From Paenibacillus lautus NBRC 15380 (GTDB taxonomy: Bacteria; Bacillota; Bacilli; Paenibacillales; Paenibacillaceae): a stretch of DNA of 64,000 nucleotides. The position numbers were made by a program, and so were the translations under genes. Of this stretch, positions 1 through 8,134 are shown piece after piece. The stretch is taken from positions 496,001 through 560,000 of the forward strand of contig NZ_BIMF01000001.1 of NCBI RefSeq assembly GCF_004000945.1, written 5' to 3'. Numbering within the stretch: the stretch's first letter is position 1; each line of letters starts with the position of its first letter. The notes beneath the pieces are model-generated. The model was not told the DNA's origin and made no database searches. It worked only from the letters and a program-made list of their open reading frames with translations.

Positions 1-228
1 AAGATTTTGCATAGAAGAATGATGCCGATGCATGATATCTTTTGCAGGGATGTTGTGTCCCCCATTGCGAACTCTGCCGGCTACTCGTTCGACATTTAGA
101 TCTGGATCACCAAGGCCTACATAAAACATGGTAACCTGGAAGCCATTTGCTTTTGCTTCCTTCATAAGCCTAATGGCGTATCCACCCGAGAGCGTCGTTT
201 CCATGGAGAAATCCCGTTGATCGTTGGT
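1..228 (-). pseudogene. Zeta-toxin-like kinase, N-terminally deleted and cut by window edge
   Basis: Reading leftward, the frame contains METTLSGGYAIRLMKEAK and, further on, VAGRVRNGGHNIP. These resemble the middle of zeta-toxin / predicted ABC-type ATPase proteins (UDP-GlcNAc kinase family), which are P-loop kinases. The Walker A segment that should precede METTLSG by 40-70 residues is absent. Instead the same frame runs back through nine codons into the stop codon of the small upstream ORF. An internal deletion appears to have fused the end of the antitoxin-like gene to the middle of the toxin gene. The gene continues past base 1, so its 3' end is unseen. It is unlikely to encode an active kinase. 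Confidence 0.6.
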
Positions 229-396
229 TCAACTGTCTTTTCCCGAGACATATTCCTTCTCCCCATTAGAATATTCCCTTATCAGTTTGCCATAATCATC
301 TTTATATACAACATAAGTTCCGTTTGCTTTGGCCTCAAGTCTTGCTCTCTCGCCAGTCAGCCTAATAAGTTTGGTTAATTGTTTATCCTTTGTCAT
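229..396 (-). CDS. Small charged protein, possible antitoxin partner of the zeta-like remnant
   Basis: A 55-residue, Lys/Glu/Arg-rich soluble protein starting MTKDKQLTKL. The ATG at 396 is preceded by a good GGAGGT ribosome binding site about 7 bases upstream; a TTG 15 bases earlier is less likely. It lies directly upstream of, and in frame with, the truncated zeta-type kinase. A cognate antitoxin is therefore the natural guess, but no antitoxin family is recognised from sequence. It has no membrane segment or signal peptide. Confidence 0.5.
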   Translation of the reverse strand: MTKDKQLTKLIRLTGERARLEAKANGTYVVYKDDYGKLIREYSNGEKEYVSGKDS

Positions 397-528
397 TACT
401 ACAACCTCCAACTTATTGTCGTTGAATACCGTTTCTCTTTTAAATCATATCACAAACTGATTAATCCACCATATAGGATGAACTTGTATAAACATCTTTG
501 AATTCGATTTGGCCATTAAACGCAAAAT

Positions 529-555
529 GACCGCTCCACTTGAATAGGAGCGGTC
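529..555 (-). terminator. Rho-independent terminator of the SEC-C gene
   Basis: A perfect 9-bp stem (GACCGCTCC / GGAGCGGTC) with a 9-base loop, followed on the minus strand by a short T run. It lies about 60 bases past the end of the SEC-C gene. Confidence 0.7.
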
Positions 556-617
556 ACAGCTATGAAACCGAATGCGCACATGCCGCACTCTGTTATGGAT
601 CCTTCACTTTGGCGATG

Positions 618-1196
618 CTAGCGTCCCAAGGACAAATCCTTGTCCGTTTCGCTATCGGATTCCTCATCCTCGACGTTCGCGTCGTCACCGGATGCCGCTA
701 CGCCATCCATGAAATCTTGGATCTGACCGCTGTTGCGGGTCAATGTAGCAACGGAAACCTCATGCTTCTTCGCGATATCGGACTTCGTTGTTGAAATGTT
801 AAGCGATGAAGTTACTATATATTCTAACGCACTTGCATATCCGCCCTGTTTGCGGTACTTCGGATTGGCTTCTCTGGAGAAGCTGTTCCAAACCATCAGA
901 AGGCTGAACACTTGAAACAGCTGCTGATCATCCTGCAGCTCGTAATCCCGGCAGATCTGAGGAAACACAGACTCTGCAAGCTCACGATGCTCATCAGCGT
1001 TCCAGTCCATCCATCCCAGCTTGTCGTTAATCATCTGCCGCAATTGATCGACCTGTAGCTTAGGCTCTGCTGCTCTCGCACCAGGGAACTGGATGACTTT
1101 ACCGTATACCGTGCGTTCATCTCTTTCAAGACAACATCTTTTGTACTTTTTCCCGCTTCCGCAGTGACATAGATCGTTTCTTCCTAGCTTTTTCAT
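618..1196 (-). CDS. SEC-C metal-binding domain protein
   Basis: A 192-residue protein. Residues 6-23 hold a SEC-C zinc motif (LCHCGSGKKYKRCC, the CxCGSGxxxKxCC pattern best known from the SecA C-terminus), here at the N-terminus. The rest is an alpha-helical region without a recognised name. A stretch around residues 135-165 (IAKKHEVSVATLTRNSGQ) looks like a helix-turn-helix. The C-terminus is acidic. The start has an AGGAG site. The gene is monocistronic between two hairpins. Proteins of this layout are common in Bacillales and lack an established role; a zinc-dependent interaction or nucleic-acid role is only a guess. Confidence 0.8.
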   Translation of the reverse strand: MKKLGRNDLCHCGSGKKYKRCCLERDERTVYGKVIQFPGARAAEPKLQVDQLRQMINDKLGWMDWNADEHRELAESVFPQICRDYELQDDQQLFQVFSLLMVWNSFSREANPKYRKQGGYASALEYIVTSSLNISTTKSDIAKKHEVSVATLTRNSGQIQDFMDGVAASGDDANVEDEESDSETDKDLSLGR

Positions 1197-1529
1197 TTCC
1201 TAGCTCCTATTTGAATGATTTCTTCTATTATACATGGAAAATATGAGAATGCGCATCCCAAGCCTGTAGACCCTTAAGGCATGCCGGCCTTCCGCGTCAT
1301 AACACTCTCTTACAGGGGGGGCTTCCGATAAGAAGGTGTCCAGGCAAGTTAGATAGCAAAAAAGCGCGGGTCCCCTCTATGAAAGCCGCGCCCCTTCATA
1401 TTATTCTATAATATCGTCATAACGCAAGTAGGATGTAACAAATTTGTTAGAACCTATAATAGACTTGTTCCATTTTTGGTAAAGATTCCATAGATCCGCG
1501 CCTTAAGGCTCATTGGCCTGGTCCAAACG
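1197..1529. other. Intergenic stretch of 333 bases
   Basis: It holds the promoter side of the SEC-C gene and, at 1358-1392, the terminator of the SGNH hydrolase gene. No further ORF or recognisable RNA was seen. Confidence 0.6.
1358..1392 (-). terminator. Rho-independent terminator after the SGNH hydrolase
   Basis: Stem GCGCGG / CCGCGC with a 16-base loop. On the minus strand it is followed by seven Ts. It lies about 140 bases downstream of the SGNH gene end. Confidence 0.6.
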
Positions 1530-2078
1530 TCACAGATAGCGACCGAGCATCTCCACTACCGAGTCGGCGCACATCCGGTATCCTTCCTCGTTCAAGTGAA
1601 GGCGGTCATCCGACAAATAACCGCTCAGATCCTCTTTGACCCTGGCGTTCAGATCATGAATCGTAATGCCCATCGGCACAAGCGCCTCCATCGCTGCCTG
1701 ATTGTAGGCGTCAATCTCTTCATTGCTTCTGCCCTCGGATTGAGGATGCACCGGCGTCGTCGTGGCAAATACGATATGCGCATCTGTCCGCTGCAGCTCG
1801 TGGGCAATCCGCTTCAGATTGGTTACATAATCGGTGATCGGCGTCAGCGTTTCGACCATCGGAGCCTCGTGGTGCACATCCCACAGTCCATTGTTCCAAT
1901 GGACGATATCAGGCGTCCCCAGCTCTTTCATCCAGAGATTGACGCCCCACAGCGTATAAAACGAGAAGCGCCCGTTCTCCCCCGGTGCCACAACTTCTGC
2001 AAGGCCAGCCAGCCTTTCTCTAACGTAAGGCTCATATCCCTCCCGGATGGAATCGCCCAGCAACAAAATCTTCTTCAT
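1530..2078 (-). CDS. SGNH/GDSL-type esterase or lipase
   Basis: A 182-residue cytoplasmic-looking SGNH hydrolase. The nucleophile block is LLGDSIREGY (Ser10). The oxyanion block is a variant, NNGLWD instead of GxND. The C-terminal DDRLHLNEEGY supplies the catalytic Asp and His. It has no signal peptide. The start has a GAGGAGG site. It lies downstream of the sugar-binding protein gene, behind a terminator, and probably belongs to the same carbohydrate locus, perhaps removing acyl groups from imported oligosaccharides. That role is inferred from context only. Confidence 0.85.
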   Translation of the reverse strand: MKKILLLGDSIREGYEPYVRERLAGLAEVVAPGENGRFSFYTLWGVNLWMKELGTPDIVHWNNGLWDVHHEAPMVETLTPITDYVTNLKRIAHELQRTDAHIVFATTTPVHPQSEGRSNEEIDAYNQAAMEALVPMGITIHDLNARVKEDLSGYLSDDRLHLNEEGYRMCADSVVEMLGRYL

Positions 2079-2124
2079 ATATCCGCCTCCTCTTCAATCC
2101 ATATTATAAAGTAATAAAGTAAAA

Positions 2125-2156
2125 CAGCCTTACCCTGATCATGCAGAGTAAGGCTG
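2125..2156 (-). terminator. Terminator after the sugar-binding lipoprotein gene
   Basis: Inverted repeat CAGCCTTAC...GTAAGGCTG with a TTTT run on the minus strand, 40 bases after the stop codon of the binding protein. Confidence 0.75.
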
Positions 2157-2195
2157 CAAGAGCAGCACGAGACTGAACCCGTTATATCCCCCGGA

Positions 2196-3512
2196 CTAGT
2201 ATCCCAGTGCGGTTTTGGCTTCTTTCCACTTTGCATTCAGCTTGTCGAACGCTGCCTGCAGGTCGTCAGCCACGATATATTCCTGGACATAATCGCCGGT
2301 GCCGATGCCAATTTGCGCTTTATTCGCGATTTCGTTAAACTTCGGATCGGTCGCTTCGCTCTCGATCAACGTAGGATTAAACGATTGGAATTCGGCAAGC
2401 TGCGGGATGGAGGACTCAGCCGACTTGATGATCGGCATGAAGCCGGAATCCTCCACATAGCCGGATTCCTTCACGAAGAAATCGACCCAAGCAGTGGCAA
2501 GCTCTTTATTCTTGCTGTCTTTGCTGACAGCGATGAAGTAATCCGAACCGAGCGGTGCGTTGTACTTGCCGCTGTTATCATACGGGAGCGGGAAGAAGCC
2601 GATATCCTCCGAAGCTGCTCCTGCACCGATCACCTGCGGGATTACCCAGTTGCCCAGGAAGTACATCGACGCTTTGCCGGCAGCCACTTCGCCCTTCGAA
2701 ATCTCCCAGTTGTTCGTGTACAGGTCTTTCTCTACCCATTCGTTCTGCACGAAGGTGCGTCCAATATTCGCAAGGATCCCCCAAGCATTATCCACCTGGA
2801 ACGGCGCCTCCTCGGTTACCTGCTTCGAGGCGAACTGCGGATCCCCGTTCACGTACCATGCCGAGTTATCCGCCCAGTTGCCCATTGTCCATTGAGCCCC
2901 GAAGTTCATGTACAGCGGAATGATGTCCGCCGCTTTCAGTTTCTCCGCAGCCGCGTAGAGCTCATCCAGCGTGGCTGGTACTTTGTCGACGCCTGCGGCC
3001 TCGAATGCTTTCTTGTTATATACGATCCCTTGCGTATTCACACCCGTAGAGATTCCGTAGCGTTTCCCTTCGAATAGGGTATTGTCAGCAAAATAGACAT
3101 CCTCGAACATCGCATCCGGCAGCGGCTCAAAATATTTGCTGTACTCCGAGGTGGCAAGACCGGTCGGAATCATCAGCACGTCGCCGGCTTCACCCGTGGT
3201 CAGACGGACCTGAATATCCGTCGCATAGTTCGTCAATCCTTCGAATTCAATTTCGGCCTTCGGGTATTTCGCTTTGAAGGCTTCCACGTATTTGTCCAGC
3301 GTGCCGTCATTCACCAGGTCGGTGCGGTGCGTCAGCACCTTCAGCTTGCCGCCAAGCTCCGCTTCGCCGGATGCCTCGGTTGGCTCGCTGCCTGCGTTAT
3401 TGCTCGGCGGCGTCTCGGTACCTGCATTATTCGTTTTATTCCCTCCGCAGGCGGCCAAAATGGATGATACGGTTAAGAGCAGAAGCAGTGCCATCGTGAA
3501 TCTTTTTTTCAT
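2196..3512 (-). CDS. Carbohydrate ABC transporter substrate-binding lipoprotein
   Basis: A 438-residue type-1 extracellular solute-binding protein (MalE/UgpB-like). Its lipoprotein signal peptide ends in the lipobox SILAAC (Cys22), and a Thr/Asn/Ser/Glu-rich linker follows. Core features include KLKVLTHRTD at the first strand and the C-terminal helical lobe. It would capture a sugar or oligosaccharide at the outer membrane face and deliver it to the MalF/MalG-type permeases at 4803-6514. Unlike most such operons the gene lies last, separated from the permeases by a hydrolase gene and a terminator, so it is probably transcribed from its own promoter. The ligand cannot be read from sequence; the neighbouring GH113-type hydrolase hints at manno-oligosaccharides. 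Confidence 0.9.
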   Translation of the reverse strand: MKKRFTMALLLLLTVSSILAACGGNKTNNAGTETPPSNNAGSEPTEASGEAELGGKLKVLTHRTDLVNDGTLDKYVEAFKAKYPKAEIEFEGLTNYATDIQVRLTTGEAGDVLMIPTGLATSEYSKYFEPLPDAMFEDVYFADNTLFEGKRYGISTGVNTQGIVYNKKAFEAAGVDKVPATLDELYAAAEKLKAADIIPLYMNFGAQWTMGNWADNSAWYVNGDPQFASKQVTEEAPFQVDNAWGILANIGRTFVQNEWVEKDLYTNNWEISKGEVAAGKASMYFLGNWVIPQVIGAGAASEDIGFFPLPYDNSGKYNAPLGSDYFIAVSKDSKNKELATAWVDFFVKESGYVEDSGFMPIIKSAESSIPQLAEFQSFNPTLIESEATDPKFNEIANKAQIGIGTGDYVQEYIVADDLQAAFDKLNAKWKEAKTALGY

Positions 3513-3573
3513 TTCGTCTTCCCCCTGTACGTTGAATGTGTTGCGCTTCTTCGCATCCTCATGAAGCGTTTAC

Positions 3574-3587
3574 TGATATCGCTTACA
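3574..3587. promoter_or_regulatory. cre-like (CcpA/LacI-type) operator candidate 1
   Basis: TGATATCGCTTACA matches the cre consensus TGWAANCGNTNWCA at 13 of 14 positions. It lies about 60 bases upstream of the binding-protein start, consistent with carbon catabolite control. It could instead be a site for the local LacI regulator. Confidence 0.45.
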
Positions 3588-3595
3588 TTTCAAAT

Positions 3596-3609
3596 GATAA
3601 TCGCTAACA
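3596..3609. promoter_or_regulatory. cre-like operator candidate 2
   Basis: GATAATCGCTAACA matches the same consensus at 12 of 14 positions and lies one to two helical turns further from the gene. The two sites together suggest cooperative repression. Confidence 0.4.
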
Positions 3610-3709
3610 CGCCCAAAACAAATGAAGTGTTTTTGTTTTTATTGTCATAAATTATGCTAACATATCATTTTCTTGTTAGGCTCCAGAAAATCTCCCTCTC
3701 TATAGCAAA

Positions 3710-3743
3710 ATCGCACCGTGCGTTAAGAAGCATGCGGTGCGAT
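3710..3743 (-). terminator. Terminator after the GH113-type gene
   Basis: Stem ATCGCACCG / CGGTGCGAT with minus-strand T run. It separates the permease-hydrolase transcript from the binding-protein gene. The whole 3513-3842 gap otherwise holds only the binding-protein promoter region. Confidence 0.75.
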
Positions 3744-3842
3744 GCTAAACCTCTATTCTACTGTTCAAACACCGGGCTTATCCTGAGATAGCCCAACGGA
3801 TTCCAACAATTTAAACCCGGATTCCGGCAGCATAATAATTCC

Positions 3843-4766
3843 TCACCGTCTCCCGGCCTGCTTGCCATACATGCAATAATCATCGTTCAGAGACGCTTCC
3901 TCTACGCTGTACAGCCGTGCCGGCCAATCCCACAGCATATACCCCTGCATCCACTCCCGCTTGGCGCAGGCCGCGAACATTGCTTCATAATACCGCCGCT
4001 GTTCCTCCTCCGACGGGCCGCCAGGCAGCGACCAATCGTTCGGGCGGGCTGCAGAGCCCTCGCGGCTTGGACAGCCGGCTTCCATGAAGAAGAACGGCTT
4101 GTTCCATCGGCGGACCGTGCCTTCGATCCGATCCAGCTGCTCCTCCCACTGGTCGATCGGATAATAGCCGCTGGAGGAGATGATATCTACCGCATCCCAC
4201 CAGCGCACGCGCTCCTCCTGATATTTATCGCAGTTATACGTCACCAGCCCGCCATAGACGCTACGGACATCCGCAATGAGAGCTCGCCACTCCGCATCAC
4301 GCTTGTCGGCCTGTACCATCTCGCAGCCCACGCACAGCATCTCGCAATGCTCTTCCTCTGCAATTTCAGCATAATGGCGAATGAATTCCCCATAGGAGCA
4401 AAACCATTCGGCCCAGCTCGGTTCACCCGGAACCTCTTCATCGAAGAAGTTAATGTGGGCCCGCCACGTTCCGTTCCCTACATTAACGACTGGTTTCAAG
4501 CACACCTTGAGGCCCATGCTCTTCGCCTTGCGGATGGCCCATCGCACCTCATCATCCGTCACCGTCGGTTCCTCCCGGAACGGAATCTCCGTCGACTGCG
4601 GCGTTGACTGCACGGCAGACAGCGCAATGGCCACCCAATTCACGTTCATCTCCGCCATGCGTTCCATGGAGAACGCAGCTTCAGGCCCCGTCCAGGATCC
4701 CCGCACGCCGGTCCATCCCCATGTCATGCCGCATACTTTTTCCGTCCATGTGTTCGTCGAGTTCAT
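3843..4766 (-). CDS. GH113-type glycoside hydrolase (probable beta-mannanase/mannosidase)
   Basis: A 307-residue intracellular TIM-barrel hydrolase without a signal peptide. Family features are MTWGWTG near the N-terminus, GCEM with the likely acid/base Glu149, and FFFMEAGCPS with the likely nucleophile Glu229. The spacing fits the Glu151/Glu231 pair of the characterised GH113 mannanase from Alicyclobacillus. The start has a GAGGAG site. It lies 36 bases after the permease gene and is probably cotranscribed with it. It would split imported beta-mannosides or related oligosaccharides in the cytoplasm. Family assignment is fairly firm; the exact substrate is inferred. Confidence 0.8.
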   Translation of the reverse strand: MNSTNTWTEKVCGMTWGWTGVRGSWTGPEAAFSMERMAEMNVNWVAIALSAVQSTPQSTEIPFREEPTVTDDEVRWAIRKAKSMGLKVCLKPVVNVGNGTWRAHINFFDEEVPGEPSWAEWFCSYGEFIRHYAEIAEEEHCEMLCVGCEMVQADKRDAEWRALIADVRSVYGGLVTYNCDKYQEERVRWWDAVDIISSSGYYPIDQWEEQLDRIEGTVRRWNKPFFFMEAGCPSREGSAARPNDWSLPGGPSEEEQRRYYEAMFAACAKREWMQGYMLWDWPARLYSVEEASLNDDYCMYGKQAGRR

Positions 4767-4802
4767 ATATCGAGTCTCCTCTTCTTCATCGTCTAGTGTT
4801 CG

Positions 4803-5633
4803 TTATTTGACTGCTCCGTTCGTAACGCCCGCAAAAATATACCGCTGCATAAACAGGAACAACACGACCGTCGGAATGAAGATAATCAGAATGCCTGCCG
4901 AGATCACGTTCAGCTGCGCCGCGTTCGGACCGATGAAGGAATAGATTGCAGTGGACACCACCTTCAGGTCCTGGCTTGGCATATACAGATACGGCGTGTA
5001 AAAATCGTTGTAAATCGAGATGCTCTTCAGAATGACCAAGGTCGCCGTAGCCGGCGCAAGCAGCGGGAAGATGATGGAACGGTAGATTTTGAACAGGGAC
5101 GCTCCTTCCAGCATGGCGCTCTCATCCAAATCCCGCGGGATGCTGTTCACGAATTGCAGATAGATGACGATCTGAAGCACATCGGCTCCCAGGTACAGCA
5201 GAATCGGCGCAAACATCGTGTTGTAGGCCCCCAGGCTCTGGATAACGCTAAAGGTAGCCACCTGCGTCGTGACCATCGGGATGACCTGAGCGACCAGGTA
5301 CATGCCCATGATCGCTTTTTTCATCTTGAACTCAAACCGTCCGACGGCATAAGCGACCATGGTGCCAAACAGGATATTGCCGACAACCGAAATGACCAAT
5401 ACGATCAGGATATTGCGAAAGCCGAGCCCCAGATCCCCGATATCGATCACCCGCTTGAAGTTATCGAAGTTCAAGAAATTGTCAGGCAAGCTAAGGCCGG
5501 ATTGATAATACTCGACCTGGGTCTTGAACGCTCCCACGAAGATCGAGTAAATCGGAAAGAACACCACAAACAAAGCGATAACCAGCGTGAAATAGTTAAA
5601 TATCGTAAAGCCGATCGAGCGTTCCCTTCTCAT
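4803..5633 (-). CDS. Carbohydrate ABC transporter permease (MalG type)
   Basis: A 276-residue inner-membrane permease with six predicted membrane helices. The EAA loop, which contacts the ATPase, reads DLDESAMLEGASLFKIYRSI. The C-terminus ends GVTNGAVK, typical of this family. Its ATG overlaps the stop codon of the MalF-type partner (ATGA), so the two are translationally coupled. No ATPase gene lies in this locus. As in other Bacillota carbohydrate importers, a multi-purpose MsmX/UgpC-like ATPase encoded elsewhere is expected to power it. Confidence 0.92.
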   Translation of the reverse strand: MRRERSIGFTIFNYFTLVIALFVVFFPIYSIFVGAFKTQVEYYQSGLSLPDNFLNFDNFKRVIDIGDLGLGFRNILIVLVISVVGNILFGTMVAYAVGRFEFKMKKAIMGMYLVAQVIPMVTTQVATFSVIQSLGAYNTMFAPILLYLGADVLQIVIYLQFVNSIPRDLDESAMLEGASLFKIYRSIIFPLLAPATATLVILKSISIYNDFYTPYLYMPSQDLKVVSTAIYSFIGPNAAQLNVISAGILIIFIPTVVLFLFMQRYIFAGVTNGAVK

Positions 5634-6514
5634 GATTGCTTCTCCTCCCTGAACAGCAGCTTCCGCTGGATGACAATGAACAGCAGCACGATAATCAGCA
5701 GAACGACCGCCATCGCCGAAGCCAGCCCGAAGTTCTGATACTTAAACGCCGTATCCACTGTTTTGATGACGAAGGTCGATGTATCGTTCGCCCCGAGCAG
5801 CATCACAAACGGAATATCAAATGCTTCGAGTGCGCCCGTCAAGGTAAGGATGAGCATTAACTCCAGCACACCCCGTATGCTAGGCAGCGTGATGTAACGG
5901 AACTTCTGCCAGCCCGAAGCCCCGTCAATGGAGGCCGCCTCGTACAGGTCGCCCGGTATCGACTGCAGCGCCCCGATAAAGATGACCATGTTGAGCCCCA
6001 TGTACTTCCACATCGAGATGAACGCCAGCGCAAAATTCACGATCCCCTTATCGCCCAGCCAGCTCTGCTGCCAGGACTCGAGTCCAAGAGCGCCGAGCAG
6101 CGTATTCAGTGATCCGTACTCCATGTGGTATACGTTCTTGAACATGATGACCGTGGCTACGCTGTGCAGCACGTACGGCAGGAACAAAGCGACCCTGAAG
6201 CCGTTCCTCCCCTTCAGCTTGCTCGTCAAAATGACGGCAAAATAGAGGGCAAACACGACCTGGATGAGTCCCCCGATCAGATAATACAGATTGTTCTTGA
6301 GTGAACTGAACACTTCGGGCTTCGTAAAAATCTCGACGTAATTGTCAAAGCCGATAAAGTTCATATCCCAGCCGAGACCCGACCAGTCCGTCAAGCTGTA
6401 ATACAACAGCGATAGCGCCGGATAATACGAGAAGGTCAGGGACAAGAGTACTGGAATGGCAAGGAAACCGAACAGAATAAGATAGCGCTGCGTTTTATAA
6501 CTGAAATTGAACAC
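5630..6514 (-). CDS. Carbohydrate ABC transporter permease (MalF type)
   Basis: An approximately 294-residue permease with six membrane helices and the EAA loop DLYEAASIDGASGWQKFRYI. The chosen start is GTG at 6514, preceded by GAGGAAGG. A TTG at 6556 would add 14 polar residues but has no ribosome binding site. It pairs with the MalG-type protein to form the membrane channel. It begins 115 bases after the response regulator gene. The YesM/YesN pair just upstream probably controls it. Confidence 0.9.
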   Translation of the reverse strand: MFNFSYKTQRYLILFGFLAIPVLLSLTFSYYPALSLLYYSLTDWSGLGWDMNFIGFDNYVEIFTKPEVFSSLKNNLYYLIGGLIQVVFALYFAVILTSKLKGRNGFRVALFLPYVLHSVATVIMFKNVYHMEYGSLNTLLGALGLESWQQSWLGDKGIVNFALAFISMWKYMGLNMVIFIGALQSIPGDLYEAASIDGASGWQKFRYITLPSIRGVLELMLILTLTGALEAFDIPFVMLLGANDTSTFVIKTVDTAFKYQNFGLASAMAVVLLIIVLLFIVIQRKLLFREEKQS

Positions 6515-6628
6515 GTTCCCTTCCTCGCTTTCTGGATGAAATGGTACCGTTTTCAATCATTATAAAAGACAGCGCCGCGAAAAATAATAGACTTTGTTTG
6601 GTTTTATTGTCCTCAATTTAGATAACAG

Positions 6629-8134
6629 TCACCTAACAAAATCGCGGTACTCCTTCGGCGTTTTTCCCGTCATTTTTTTGAACACTTTATTAAAATAAGC
6701 CGGGTCCGGGTAGCCCACGCGCTCGCCAACCATGTATGTTTTAAGACCGTAATCCTCCTTCAGCAGCCGCTTGGCATGCTCGATTCGCACGGCGATGCAG
6801 TAGTCGGTAATCGTCTCGCCCGTTTCGGTCTTGAACAGCTTGCTCAAGTAGCTCGGGGTCAAATAGACCAGGTCGGCGAGGTGCTGAAGCTCCAGCTCCT
6901 CGGTATAATGCTGCTGAATATAGGCCTTGATCGTCTCCACGGCCCGATGCTCACTTTTCCCTTGATCCAGAAGCCCGGCGGCCTGCTCAACAGCGGTCTT
7001 CAGCCTCCCTGCGAACGAACGCCAATTCTCGCTGTCCCCCGGTTCCAGGTTCCAATCCACATCTCCTGCGCCAATGCCGCGCTGCTTCATCTCTTCCGCC
7101 ACATGCGACTCCAGGGTCAGGCAAGCCTCTTTCAGCTCGGCCCAGCCCGGCCGCAGGGTAGCCAACTCATCCAGCCAGGAGTCCACCGCGGCCGACAAGC
7201 GTGTATACTCACCGGCACGCAGTACCGGAAGCAGCTGTTTATCCAGCGAACGGACAAGCCGGTAGCGCTCTTCCTTCTGAACCGGTGGTCTGCCTTCGCC
7301 TCCGCAGCAGCGCCGTTCGTCGCTGTACCAAGCCTGCTCCAGCACGCTCGCGGCTTCCATATAGGCTTGCGGAAGCCATCGGCTTCCGCTGAACACGCCG
7401 CTGATGCCCAGCTTCGCCGAAGTCCCCGCGGGAAGCTGCTGCAGCAGCATGGCAGCCCATTCTCTTGCCATATTCGCATGGCTGGACTCCGCAATGGACA
7501 CCAGGATCGCCTGCCTCCCTCCTTCACAGCCGACGATTCTCCGCTCCGCCCCCCAAGCCGACGTCCATGCAAGCAGTCTCTCTTCCGCAATCTCCGGGAA
7601 CGTGCGAAGGAGGAGCACGGCGTAATATCCGTGGAACAGCGCCTGCTGATCCAGCCGGTCGCAGACTTCCTCGAACAGATGCTCCGGCATTTTTCGCTGA
7701 TCCGTGCCTAACAGAAAGCTGACCAGATCGTCCGACTCCAGCTTGCGCTCGCTCTGCTCTCCTTTCACCAGCTCGTCAACGCTCTCCAGCATGCGCAGCA
7801 GCTCTTTCATGTTGACCGGCTTGAGCAAATACTCCAGGGCTCCCTGCCGCATGGCGGTTCGCGCATATTCGAAATCGTTGTATCCGCTGAGCACGGCGAA
7901 TTTGGTATGGCTGGCCATCTGCTTGATATTCGCCATCAGTTGGAGCCCGTTCATTTGCGGCATTTTGATATCGGTAATGACCAAGTCGGGCTGCAGCTCC
8001 TGCCACTGGTCCAGCAGCTCCTGGCCGCTTGCAAACGTCCCCACGACGCGGTATTGCTCGCCTGCATCCCGTATCAGCTTGCCAAGCCCCAGCCTGATCC
8101 GTTCCTCATCATCCACCACGGCTATGCTAAGCAT
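6629..8134 (-). CDS. YesN-type response regulator, AraC family
   Basis: A 501-residue response regulator. The receiver domain (about 1-120) begins MLSIAVVDDEE and carries the phospho-acceptor Asp in LVITDIKMPQMNG, with Lys in LLKPVN. A long variable middle region follows. Two AraC-type helix-turn-helices end the protein (LADLVYLTPSYLSKLFK and ERVGYPDPAYFNKVFKK). The ATG at 8134 has an ideal AGGAGG site 8 bases upstream and overlaps the kinase stop by 8 bases. It would receive phosphate from the neighbouring kinase and activate the transporter and hydrolase genes downstream. Confidence 0.93.
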   Translation of the reverse strand: MLSIAVVDDEERIRLGLGKLIRDAGEQYRVVGTFASGQELLDQWQELQPDLVITDIKMPQMNGLQLMANIKQMASHTKFAVLSGYNDFEYARTAMRQGALEYLLKPVNMKELLRMLESVDELVKGEQSERKLESDDLVSFLLGTDQRKMPEHLFEEVCDRLDQQALFHGYYAVLLLRTFPEIAEERLLAWTSAWGAERRIVGCEGGRQAILVSIAESSHANMAREWAAMLLQQLPAGTSAKLGISGVFSGSRWLPQAYMEAASVLEQAWYSDERRCCGGEGRPPVQKEERYRLVRSLDKQLLPVLRAGEYTRLSAAVDSWLDELATLRPGWAELKEACLTLESHVAEEMKQRGIGAGDVDWNLEPGDSENWRSFAGRLKTAVEQAAGLLDQGKSEHRAVETIKAYIQQHYTEELELQHLADLVYLTPSYLSKLFKTETGETITDYCIAVRIEHAKRLLKEDYGLKTYMVGERVGYPDPAYFNKVFKKMTGKTPKEYRDFVR

